Positions 9,378 through 18,308 of a DNA stretch of 64,000 bases are shown one piece after another. How positions within the stretch are numbered: the stretch's first letter is position 1; every line of letters starts with the position of its first letter. The DNA comes from JAKAGZ01 sp963748105. GTDB lineage: Bacteria > Bacteroidota > Ignavibacteria > Ignavibacteriales > Ignavibacteriaceae. The stretch lies in NCBI GenBank assembly GCA_963748105.1, contig CAVVHP010000005.1, positions 217,928-281,927 of the forward strand, written 5' to 3'. Under the pieces are notes generated by a model. It saw nothing but the letters and a program-made list of their open reading frames with translations. It had not been told where the DNA came from and ran no database searches. A program made the position numbers and the translations under genes.

Positions 9378-11438
9378 ATGATTGACAAAACAATTCTTCA
9401 CTACAAAATAACCGATAAACTAGGTGAAGGCGGTATGGGAGTCGTATACAAAGCAGAAGACACTAAACTAAAGCGAGATGTGGCTATAAAGTTTTTGCCT
9501 CGTCAAATCTCCTCTGATGCAGAAGAAAGGCAAAGATTTAAAATTGAAGCTCAGGCAGCCGCAGCTTTAAATCATCCGAATATTGCCACAATATATGCTA
9601 TTGAAGAAGCGGAAAATGAAGTTTTTATTGTAATGGAATATATAAACGGTATAGAGCTAAAGGAGAAATTTAAGAACGGACCATTAGATTTTGAAGAATC
9701 AAAAAATATTATTGAACAAGTTGCCGAAGGATTAAATGTCGCACATAAAAGAGAAATTATTCACAGAGATATAAAAAGTGCTAATATTATGATTACTAAA
9801 TCCGGACTGGTCAAAATAATGGATTTCGGATTAGCTAAAATCGGTGGGACTTCACAAATAACTAAATTCGGCACTACACTAGGAACGACAGCATATATGT
9901 CGCCCGAACAGGCGTGCGGCGAAAAAGTTGACAGCAGAACAGACATTTGGTCTATGGGTGTTATCTTTTATGAAATGTTAACAGGTGAATCACCGTTTAA
10001 GGGTGAGTTTGATCAGGCAATTATTTATTCAATCTTAAATGTTGAACCTGATACAGTTGTATCTAAAAACAAAAAGTTACCGATTAAAATTCAGAATATA
10101 CTTGAAAAACTGCTGGCTAAAAATCCCAACTTAAGGTATAAAAACACTGAAGAATTCTTAACTGATTTAAAAGAGGCAAACAGCTCAAATGAAATGTTGG
10201 GTACTAATAAAGAAGAAGAGAATTCAATTGCGGTACTTCCTTTTGAGAATATGAGTTCAGACAAAGAACTTGATTATTTTTCAGATGGTTTAATTGAAGA
10301 GGTAATTGTAAACCTTACCGGATTAAAGGGAATGAAAGTTATCCCTAGAACTACCTCTATGCAATTTAAGAATTCAAAAAAGGATATTACTCGAATTGGC
10401 CAGGAATTAAGTACCAGGTATTTAATAATGGGAAGTATAAGGAAATATCAGGATAACATAAGAATTTCAGCGCTGAGGATTGATGCCAATAGCGGCAAGC
10501 AATTATGGGCAAAAACTTTTAAAGGCAAACTTGAAGATATTTTTGAAATACAGGAAAATATATCAAAGGAAATTGTAAATGCAACAAAGGCATTTGATTG
10601 CTATTTGCAGGCAAGAGGATTTATTACCCGAAGGACAAAAAACAGCGTTCAACTTGCAGTAGATTTGTTTCAAAAAGCGATTGATCTTGATCCGCAATAT
10701 TCGGTTGCTTACGCGGGACTTGGTGAAGCTTACAGTATTATTTATAGAGATTTTGATCGTAATGAAAAATTGCTTGATAAAGCATTAGAAGTTGGACTTA
10801 AGGCCGTAGAATTTGATCCAACATCTTCTGAAGCTTATGCTGCACTGGGTCTTTCTTATTTTGGTAAGAATGAACTTAATAAATCTCTCGAAGCTGCCAG
10901 AAAATCAATAACGCTCGATGATAAAAATTATAATGCCTACTGGATCTTATCCAGGATTTATCATACAGAAGACAGAGATCCTGAAGCAGCAGAAGCCCTG
11001 GAAAAACTTCTTAAAATAAATCCTGAATTTCTTTTAGCATATCAGGATTTACAAATGTACTATGACAGATTAAATGAAAAAGAAAAACGCGATGATTTAA
11101 TGAAAATCATGTTAAAGGTGTATCCTGAATATTTAAAGAAACATCCTGATGATTCATATACTCAAATGACATATGCTGTTACATTAGCTGAAGTTGATAG
11201 AAATGAAGAAGCGAAAGTGGAGGGAGAAAAAGCTTTAAGATACAATATAAAAGATCCTATTATGATGTACTATGGAGCTTGCCTGTATTCACGTCTAAAT
11301 GAAAATCAGCAAGCTGTTGAATTGCTAAAAAAAGCAGTTGAAAATGGATATGGAAATTTCGAATGGATAAAAAGAGATCCTGATTTTGAAAACATTCGCA
11401 ATGAACCGGGATACATTGAATTAGTTAAAGGGAAATAA
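9378..11438 (+). CDS. Cytoplasmic Ser/Thr protein kinase with TolB-like and TPR domains
   Basis: A 686-residue protein with three parts. The kinase (about 9-275) has GEGGMGVVY, Lys38, HRDIKSAN (129-136) and DFG (149-151). A TolB/FlgO-like alpha/beta domain (about 280-400) has the AVLPFENMSSDKELDYFSDG signature also found in adenylate cyclase/CadC-type regulators. TPR repeats fill about 405-680. No membrane helix is visible, so it is predicted to be cytoplasmic, unlike the PD40 kinases beside it. Compared with the paralogue at 11486 it lacks about 20 residues at the TolB/TPR joint: EIV is followed by NATKAFDCYL instead of a segment carrying KLSPVEKVELSKRPTLNAE. The ATG lies 29 bp after the previous gene with an AACAGGA ribosome-binding site. 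Confidence 0.92.
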   Translation: MIDKTILHYKITDKLGEGGMGVVYKAEDTKLKRDVAIKFLPRQISSDAEERQRFKIEAQAAAALNHPNIATIYAIEEAENEVFIVMEYINGIELKEKFKNGPLDFEESKNIIEQVAEGLNVAHKREIIHRDIKSANIMITKSGLVKIMDFGLAKIGGTSQITKFGTTLGTTAYMSPEQACGEKVDSRTDIWSMGVIFYEMLTGESPFKGEFDQAIIYSILNVEPDTVVSKNKKLPIKIQNILEKLLAKNPNLRYKNTEEFLTDLKEANSSNEMLGTNKEEENSIAVLPFENMSSDKELDYFSDGLIEEVIVNLTGLKGMKVIPRTTSMQFKNSKKDITRIGQELSTRYLIMGSIRKYQDNIRISALRIDANSGKQLWAKTFKGKLEDIFEIQENISKEIVNATKAFDCYLQARGFITRRTKNSVQLAVDLFQKAIDLDPQYSVAYAGLGEAYSIIYRDFDRNEKLLDKALEVGLKAVEFDPTSSEAYAALGLSYFGKNELNKSLEAARKSITLDDKNYNAYWILSRIYHTEDRDPEAAEALEKLLKINPEFLLAYQDLQMYYDRLNEKEKRDDLMKIMLKVYPEYLKKHPDDSYTQMTYAVTLAEVDRNEEAKVEGEKALRYNIKDPIMMYYGACLYSRLNENQQAVELLKKAVENGYGNFEWIKRDPDFENIRNEPGYIELVKGK

Positions 11439-11485
11439 CATTTTTTAATATAATTGAACCAAGAAAATCATCAACGAGGGACTAA

Positions 11486-13600
11486 ATGGAACTTGAAAAT
11501 ATTTTGCATTACAAAATAACTGATAAACTCGGCGAAGGTGGAATGGGTGTTGTCTACAAAGCTGAAGACACAAAGTTAAAACGCGAAGTTGCGATTAAAT
11601 TTCTCCCAAATTTTGTTTCAAAAAGCGTTGAAGAAAAAACGAGGTTTGAAAATGAAGCACAGGCCGCTGCTTCACTTAATCATCCAAACATAGCCACAAT
11701 TCACGCGATTGAAGAAGTGGACAATAAGATTTTCATCGTAATGGAATACATTAACGGTCCGGAATTAAAAGAGAAAACTGACAAGGGTACCCTTCCTTTG
11801 GAAGAATCCATTGAAATAATAGAACAGGTAGCTAAAGGTCTTTCTGCGGCACATCAAAAAGGCATTATACACAGAGATATTAAAAGTAGTAATATTATGC
11901 TCACTGAAAGCGGGCAGGTTAAAATAATGGACTTTGGACTGGCGAAGGTTAAGGGATCATCACAGATAACTAAGGTTGGAACTACAGTTGGAACAGCAGC
12001 TTACATGTCACCGGAACAGGCAAGTGGGGAAAAAGCTGATCATCGTTCTGACATCTGGGCAATGGGAGTAATCTTTTATGAAATGTTAACCGGACAACAG
12101 CCCTATAAAGGTGAGTTTGAACAAGCTGTTATTTATTCAATATTAAATGTTGAACCTGATCAGATTAGCTCGGTAAATACTGAAGTACCCCTAAAGATTG
12201 AACAAATAACTAAAAAGATGTTAAATAAGGATAAAGAGCTGAGATACCAGGATGTGAATCTTTTCCTCGCAGATTTAAAAGAATTCAAGGATAAAAAATC
12301 GGGCAGTAAAAATGAAATTGAAAAAACAATTGCCGTTTTACCTTTTGAAAATATTAGTCCTGATAAAGAGACGGATTATTTTGCTGATGGGTTAGCTGAG
12401 GAATTAATTATTAATTTATCCAGAATTAAAGAAGTCAGCGTAGTCGCCCGAACAACTTCTATGCAGTATAAGGGCACAAAAAAAGACATCCGAACAATCG
12501 GAAAAGAACTCGATGTCAGGTACATAATGGAAGGAAGCGTAAGAAAATTTAAGGACGACCTGAGAATTTCAGTACAGTTTATTGACGTTTCAAAAGGTAC
12601 ACAGCTATGGGGAGAGACCTATAAAGGTAAACTTGCCGATGTTTTTGATATTCAGGAAAAAGTTTCCAAAGAAATAGTAGAGGCTTTAATGTTGAAGCTT
12701 TCTCCTGTAGAGAAAGTAGAATTATCGAAACGCCCTACTTTAAACGCAGAGGCATTTGACTGTTATCTCCGAGGCAGGAATTTCCTTACGAACAGGACAA
12801 AAAGTAATCTTGATTTTGCAATACTGCTCTTCCAGAAAGCCGTCGAATTGGATTCACGTTTTGCAGCTGCTTACGCAGGACTGGGCGAAGCATATGGCAC
12901 AATGTATCGCGATTTTGACAGGCAGGAATCCTGGCTCGATAAAGCTCTCGATGTCAGTCTAAAAGCACTGATGTACGATCCTTCACTTTCCGAAGCATAT
13001 GCATCAATGGGTCTGGCATATTTCGGCAAGGACCAATTAGATGAAGCATTAACAGCCAGTAAAAAAGCTATTGAACTGGATCCCAATAATATTAATGCCT
13101 ACTGGATTCTTTCCAGGATTTATCATTCCACAGACAGGGATAAAGACGCCTGCTTAGCACTTGAAAAACTGATAAAAATAAACCCGAGTTTCTTAAGTGC
13201 CTATCCTGATCTTCAGATGTATTATGAAAGATTGAATGAAAAAGATAATTACGACAGGATTATTCAGGCAATATTAAAAGTTTATCCTGAATATTTGGTG
13301 TTGCATCCCGAAGATGCATATCGTAGAATGTCGTATGCGGTTACACTTGCTATCAGCGGTGATAAAGAAAAAGCAATTAATGAAGGCGAGAAAGCGCTTG
13401 AACTTAGCCCGAATGACCCTGTAATGATGTATTACGGTGCCTGCCTGTATTCAAGACTGATGGAAAAGGACAGGGCCGTGGACTTGATAACCGCTGCTGT
13501 TAAAAACGGTTATGAAAACTACGAATGGATAAAACGTGATCCTGATTTTGAAAATATTCGCAAAGAACCAGGTTTCCTGAAATTAATTCAAGGAAAATAA
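11486..13600 (+). CDS. Cytoplasmic Ser/Thr protein kinase with TolB-like and TPR domains
   Basis: A 704-residue protein with the same plan as its upstream neighbour: kinase (Lys38, HRDIKSSN at about 129-136, DFGLAK), TolB-like domain with VLPFENISPDKETDYF, then TPRs ending in NIRKEPGFLKLIQGK. The TolB/TPR joint is complete (KLSPVEKVELSKRPTLNAEAF). The ribosome-binding site is CGAGGGA, seven bases before the ATG. No transmembrane segment is seen. TPRs normally bind protein partners, so these kinases may be recruited to complexes; the partners are unknown. The 3' end overlaps the ribosome-binding region of the small gene at 13605, which starts four bases after this stop. Confidence 0.92.
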   Translation: MELENILHYKITDKLGEGGMGVVYKAEDTKLKREVAIKFLPNFVSKSVEEKTRFENEAQAAASLNHPNIATIHAIEEVDNKIFIVMEYINGPELKEKTDKGTLPLEESIEIIEQVAKGLSAAHQKGIIHRDIKSSNIMLTESGQVKIMDFGLAKVKGSSQITKVGTTVGTAAYMSPEQASGEKADHRSDIWAMGVIFYEMLTGQQPYKGEFEQAVIYSILNVEPDQISSVNTEVPLKIEQITKKMLNKDKELRYQDVNLFLADLKEFKDKKSGSKNEIEKTIAVLPFENISPDKETDYFADGLAEELIINLSRIKEVSVVARTTSMQYKGTKKDIRTIGKELDVRYIMEGSVRKFKDDLRISVQFIDVSKGTQLWGETYKGKLADVFDIQEKVSKEIVEALMLKLSPVEKVELSKRPTLNAEAFDCYLRGRNFLTNRTKSNLDFAILLFQKAVELDSRFAAAYAGLGEAYGTMYRDFDRQESWLDKALDVSLKALMYDPSLSEAYASMGLAYFGKDQLDEALTASKKAIELDPNNINAYWILSRIYHSTDRDKDACLALEKLIKINPSFLSAYPDLQMYYERLNEKDNYDRIIQAILKVYPEYLVLHPEDAYRRMSYAVTLAISGDKEKAINEGEKALELSPNDPVMMYYGACLYSRLMEKDRAVDLITAAVKNGYENYEWIKRDPDFENIRKEPGFLKLIQGK

Positions 13601-13604
13601 TACT

Positions 13605-13946
13605 ATGATTAAATATGAATTAAAAAACATGGTTGATCAAAGCAGTGCTCTTTACGCGGTCAGAAAAGATCAATTAAAGACCGGCGACCACGTATTCTTA
13701 AAGACCTACAACTCAACATATAAAATAAAGGTTGATACAGATGGAAAGTATTTAGTCTCCGGAGGGTGGTTTGATAGGAATAACCTGTCACCAATGAAAG
13801 TTGGAATTAATGGCTGCACCTGGGGCAGCAGCGTCATCAAGACAGATATTGTGGCCGCATGTGGCTTATTCATTGAATTCGGGAATAAACTAATAACCAG
13901 TAGAATTAAAGAAATTTTTGTGCTTCCGCAAACCTTACAAAATTAA
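13605..13946 (+). CDS. Conserved-looking small protein of unknown function
   Basis: A 113-residue protein that I do not recognise. It has no signal peptide or membrane helix. It looks like a compact beta-rich domain with many conserved-type Gly, Trp and Cys residues: SGGWFDR, a central NGCTWGSSV and AACGLFIEFG. The ATG is only four bases after the stop of the kinase at 11486, with an AAGGAAA ribosome-binding site inside that kinase's last codons, so translation is probably coupled. The next kinase starts 26 bp downstream. Its position inside the kinase array suggests a partner or substrate, but that is guilt by association only. Confidence 0.75.
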   Translation: MIKYELKNMVDQSSALYAVRKDQLKTGDHVFLKTYNSTYKIKVDTDGKYLVSGGWFDRNNLSPMKVGINGCTWGSSVIKTDIVAACGLFIEFGNKLITSRIKEIFVLPQTLQN

Positions 13947-13972
13947 AAATTCATTAAAGAGGGCAAAATCAG

Positions 13973-16114
13973 ATGAACGAGTTAAAAGGGAAAACAATAT
14001 CCCATTATCAAATACTTGACCAGATTGGTCAGGGTGGAATGGGCGTTGTATATAGGGCAAAGGATCTAAACCTTGAAAGAACTGTTGCGATAAAATTTCT
14101 TCCCTCTCATCTCGCTTCTTCAGAGGAAAATAAAAAAAGGTTTCTTCAGGAAGCTAAGGCGGCAGCTTCGCTTAATCATCCTAACATTATGAGCATTTTT
14201 GAAATTGATGAACATGACAATTCCGTGTTTATGGTGATGGAATATGTTGAAGGAGAAACGTTAAAGTCTTATATCTCTAATTTAAGATCCGGTTCAGGCA
14301 TGCCATATTTAAAAGCCATCAACTGGCTAATAACAATTTCACAGGGATTAAAAATTGCTCACGATAATAATATTATTCATCGTGATATAAAAAGTGAGAA
14401 TATAATGCTTGCACCCGGAGAGCAATTAAAGATAATGGATTTCGGTCTCGCAAAATTAAAAGGAAGTTCAGGTCTTACAAAGACAGGTACCTCATTAGGT
14501 ACACTTGCTTATATGGCTCCTGAACAAGCCCAGGGCTTAAGTGCAGATCAAAGATCAGATATTTGGTCGCTTGGAGTTGTATTTTACGAAATGCTTACCG
14601 GTGAACCTTTATTTAAAGCTGAACACGAAGCTGCTTTACTTTACCTGATTGTAAATGAAGATCCTCCCCTACCAAGTTCTATGGATTTAAAAATTCCAAG
14701 ACAGGTTGATTTAATAACAACCAAAATGCTTACTAAAAATCCGGATAAAAGGTACCAGGATGTTGATGAATTACTAAATTCTCTAAAGGAAATTAAGGAA
14801 GAATTAAGTAAATCAAGGAATGAACCTGCCACACAAAAGACTATTGCGGTTTTGCCATTTGAAAACATAAGTCCAGAGAAAGAGAATGATTATTTCGGAG
14901 AAGGGCTTACAGGAGAATTAATCGCAAATCTTTCCAGATTAAAAAATATGAAAGTTGTTTCCCGTACTACAACTATGCAGTATAAGGGGACACAAAAAGA
15001 TATTAAGACAATTGGTCGTGAACTTGATGCAAGATATATAATTGAAGGCAATGTAAGAAAATTCGGGGAAGATATTCGAATAACAGCGCAATTAATTGAA
15101 GTGGAGAGCGATGCACAACTCTGGGCAGAAACTTACAAAGGCAAACTCTCTGATGTTTTTGACATCCAGGAAAAAGTTTCCAAACAAATTGTTGATGCTT
15201 TAATGGTTAAGCTGACTCCAACCGAAAAGGTCGAATTAACAAAACGCCCCACTTTAAATGCCGAGGCTTTTGATTATAATTTGAGAGCAAGAAATTATTT
15301 ATATCGATATTCAAAAAACAACATTCAGTTTGCAATTCAGTTTTTTGAAAAGGCAATATCGCTCGATCCGAGATATGCTGAAGCTTATGCGGGACTAGCC
15401 GAAGCCAATGCGATAAAATACGCCTACTACGACCGTAAGGTTGATTTCCTGGATAAAGCACTAGAGCTTAGTTTAAAAGCAATTATGTATGACTCTACTC
15501 TAGCGGAGGCATACTCATCACTTGCACTTTCCTATTATTATAAAAATTCTTTTGATGAAGCCCTTACAGCAGTAAATAAAGCTCTGGACCTTGAACAAAA
15601 TAATTTCTTTGCGTACTGGATTAAAGGAAGGATCTATTTTACAACGGATAGAAACCAGGAAGCTTTGAGTCCTTTCAAGAAGGCTGTTGAACTCAACCCT
15701 GATTTTTATACGGCTTACGGTGACCTGCGTATGGTTTGCGAAAGATTAAATAACGAAAAAGAACGTGAAGAAATAACTGAAAAAGCATTGCAATTTTACC
15801 CAGGTTATCTTGAAAAAAACCCGGATGACTCCAGGGCAAGAATATTCTATGCTCAGCTGCTGGTTAGGAACGAGAAAGTCGAACAAGCAAAAATAGAAAC
15901 TACAACGGCACTTGATCTCAGCCCTAATGACGCAATAATGTTATATAACGCTGCCTGTGTTTATTCAATAATAGATGAAAAACAACTAGCAATAAAAACT
16001 CTTGAAAATGCAGTTGCAGGTGGATTTGAACATTTTGATTGGATCAAAAGAGATCCTGATCTTGAAAATATTAGGAAGGATAATAGCTATCTTGAATTAA
16101 TTAAAGGCAAATAA
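13973..16114 (+). CDS. Cytoplasmic Ser/Thr protein kinase with TolB-like and TPR domains
   Basis: A 713-residue protein. The kinase domain starts with the MNELKGKTISHY leader shared with the gene at 16141. It has GQGGMGVVY, Lys41, HRDIKSEN (136-143), DFG (156-158) and an extra short loop (about 104-117, rich in Gly/Ser) that the kinases at 9378 and 11486 lack. A TolB-like domain (VLPFENISPEKENDYF) and TPRs follow, with no membrane helix. In the TolB signature the usual DGLTEEL reads EGLTGEL. The ribosome-binding site is AGAGGGC ten bases before the ATG. This gene, 16141 and 18309 form a closer subgroup of TPR kinases. Confidence 0.92.
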   Translation: MNELKGKTISHYQILDQIGQGGMGVVYRAKDLNLERTVAIKFLPSHLASSEENKKRFLQEAKAAASLNHPNIMSIFEIDEHDNSVFMVMEYVEGETLKSYISNLRSGSGMPYLKAINWLITISQGLKIAHDNNIIHRDIKSENIMLAPGEQLKIMDFGLAKLKGSSGLTKTGTSLGTLAYMAPEQAQGLSADQRSDIWSLGVVFYEMLTGEPLFKAEHEAALLYLIVNEDPPLPSSMDLKIPRQVDLITTKMLTKNPDKRYQDVDELLNSLKEIKEELSKSRNEPATQKTIAVLPFENISPEKENDYFGEGLTGELIANLSRLKNMKVVSRTTTMQYKGTQKDIKTIGRELDARYIIEGNVRKFGEDIRITAQLIEVESDAQLWAETYKGKLSDVFDIQEKVSKQIVDALMVKLTPTEKVELTKRPTLNAEAFDYNLRARNYLYRYSKNNIQFAIQFFEKAISLDPRYAEAYAGLAEANAIKYAYYDRKVDFLDKALELSLKAIMYDSTLAEAYSSLALSYYYKNSFDEALTAVNKALDLEQNNFFAYWIKGRIYFTTDRNQEALSPFKKAVELNPDFYTAYGDLRMVCERLNNEKEREEITEKALQFYPGYLEKNPDDSRARIFYAQLLVRNEKVEQAKIETTTALDLSPNDAIMLYNAACVYSIIDEKQLAIKTLENAVAGGFEHFDWIKRDPDLENIRKDNSYLELIKGK

Positions 16115-16140
16115 ATTTTTATTAAAATGTGAGAAATTAA

Positions 16141-18279
16141 ATGAATGAGCTAAAAGGAAAAACTGTATCGCATTATCAGATACTTGAACAGGTCGGTCAG
16201 GGCGGTATGGGTGTTGTGTATAAAGCAAAAGATCAAAAACTGGACAGGATAGTCGCTATAAAGTTCCTGCCTTCTCACCTCGCTTCTTCAGATGAAAGCA
16301 AAAAAAGATTTATGCAGGAAGCAAAAGCCGCAGCTTCGTTAAATCACCCGAATATTATGGGTATTTATGAAATTGACGAATACAATGATTCTGTTTTTAT
16401 GGTAATGGAATTTGTTGAAGGTCAGACATTAAAATCATACATCACTAATTTAAAATCAGGCTCCGGTATTCCTTATTTAAAGGCTACTGAGTGGATGTCA
16501 ATTATTGCAGGTGGATTAAATGCAGCACATGCCAACCAGATAGTTCATCGCGATATCAAAAGCGAAAACATTATGATATCTCACGGGGACCAATTAAAAA
16601 TAATGGATTTCGGCCTTGCCAAATTAAAGGGTAGTTCAGGATTAACTAAAACCGGAACTTCCCTTGGAACTTTATCATATATGTCACCTGAACAGGCCCA
16701 AGGATTGAATGCAGACCATCGATCCGACATATGGTCTCTTGGAGTTGTGTTTTATGAAATGCTTACAGGTGAAACTTTATTTAAAGCGGAACATGAAGCA
16801 GCTTTACTTTATTTAATTGTAAATGAAGATCCTCCTTCACCCAGCATTCTTGACAGAAAAATTCCACATCAATTGGACAATGTTGTCAAAAAGATGCTTG
16901 TAAAAGATCCGGACAAAAGATTCCAGGATCTCTCAGAATTAATTACTGCTTTAACCAATATTAAAAATGAGATTGGAAAATCAGGTGGTGAAACAAAGAA
17001 AAAAGCCATTGCAGTTTTACCTTTTGATAATATCAGTTCTGATAAGGAAAACGAATATTTTGGTGATGGTCTAACTGAAGAATTGATTGCAAACCTTTCT
17101 AGATTAAAAGATATGAGAGTAATTTCCAGAACTACCACTATGCAATATAAAGGGACTAAAAAAGATATTCAAAGCATTGGCAGAGAGCTTGGAGCTAGGT
17201 ACATTATGGAAGGTAGTGTTCGAAAATTTCACGATGATCTAAGAATTACAGCACAGTTAATTGATGTTGAGAGTGATGAGCAACTCTGGGCAGAGACATA
17301 TAAAGGAAAACTTGCAGATGTTTTTGATATCCAGGAAAAGGTATCAAAACAAATTGTAGATGCCTTAATGGTAAAACTTACACCTACTGAAAAAATAGTT
17401 CTCTCAAAAAGATCAACTCTTAATCCTGAAGCTTTTGACTGCAATTTAAGAGCGAGGGATTTTCTTTATAGATATAATAAGAATCACCTGGATTTTTCAA
17501 TCCAATTATTCCAAAAAGCTTTGGAACTTGACCCAAGGTATTCTGATGCATATGCGGGATTGGGACAGGCAAACGCTACTTACTATCAATTATTTGAAAG
17601 AAATGTTTCGCTGCTTGATAAAGCAATTGAATATAGTCTAAAAGCCATAATGTATGATCCAACTTTACCTGAAGCTTATGCTGCTCTTGGTTATGCATAT
17701 TATAACAAAGAACAATTTGATGAAGGTATAGAAGCTGCTCAAAAAGCTATTGAGTTAGATACAAATAATTTCCTCGGGTATTGGATCTTAGGTAGAATTT
17801 ATGTTGCGATAGATAAAGCAACTGATGCAATTTCTATGTTCAATAAAGTAATTGAATTGAATCCTGATTTTTACACCGTTTATGGCGATCTTCAAATTGC
17901 GTACGGACAATTGAAGGATAAAGAGAAGTATAATGCAACTCTTAACCAGGGATTATTAATTTATGAAAAATATTTGTCAAAACATCCGGATGATGCAAGA
18001 GCACATATGTTTTTTGCTGTAGATCTTGTACAAATAGGTAACAAGGAAAAAGCAAAGATTGAAGCATCCAAAGCACTTGAGTTAAGTCCATCTGATCCTT
18101 TAATGCAGTACAATGCAGCGTGTTTTTATTCGCAAATGGATGAAAAAAAACTAGCACTTGATTCACTAAAGAAAACAATTAGCTCGGGATTTGGAGAATT
18201 CGAGTGGCTTAGAAGAGATTCGGATCTAGACAATATTAGAAATGAACCTGAATTCATTGAATTGCTAAAAGGCAAATAA
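16141..18279 (+). CDS. Cytoplasmic Ser/Thr protein kinase with TolB-like and TPR domains
   Basis: A 712-residue close paralogue of the gene at 13973, 26 bp downstream of it. Kinase residues are intact (Lys41, HRDIKSEN 136-143, DFG 156-158, GTLSYMSPEQ activation segment). The TolB-like part carries VLPFDNISSDKENEYFGDG, followed by KLTPTEKIVLSKRSTLNPEAF and a TPR superhelix that ends in NIRNEPEFIELLKGK. The ribosome-binding site is weak (TGAGAAA). No membrane segment is visible. Predicted soluble signalling kinase; substrate unknown. Confidence 0.92.
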   Translation: MNELKGKTVSHYQILEQVGQGGMGVVYKAKDQKLDRIVAIKFLPSHLASSDESKKRFMQEAKAAASLNHPNIMGIYEIDEYNDSVFMVMEFVEGQTLKSYITNLKSGSGIPYLKATEWMSIIAGGLNAAHANQIVHRDIKSENIMISHGDQLKIMDFGLAKLKGSSGLTKTGTSLGTLSYMSPEQAQGLNADHRSDIWSLGVVFYEMLTGETLFKAEHEAALLYLIVNEDPPSPSILDRKIPHQLDNVVKKMLVKDPDKRFQDLSELITALTNIKNEIGKSGGETKKKAIAVLPFDNISSDKENEYFGDGLTEELIANLSRLKDMRVISRTTTMQYKGTKKDIQSIGRELGARYIMEGSVRKFHDDLRITAQLIDVESDEQLWAETYKGKLADVFDIQEKVSKQIVDALMVKLTPTEKIVLSKRSTLNPEAFDCNLRARDFLYRYNKNHLDFSIQLFQKALELDPRYSDAYAGLGQANATYYQLFERNVSLLDKAIEYSLKAIMYDPTLPEAYAALGYAYYNKEQFDEGIEAAQKAIELDTNNFLGYWILGRIYVAIDKATDAISMFNKVIELNPDFYTVYGDLQIAYGQLKDKEKYNATLNQGLLIYEKYLSKHPDDARAHMFFAVDLVQIGNKEKAKIEASKALELSPSDPLMQYNAACFYSQMDEKKLALDSLKKTISSGFGEFEWLRRDSDLDNIRNEPEFIELLKGK

Positions 18280-18308
18280 TAATTTTAAAATAATTTACTG
18301 GAATTTTA

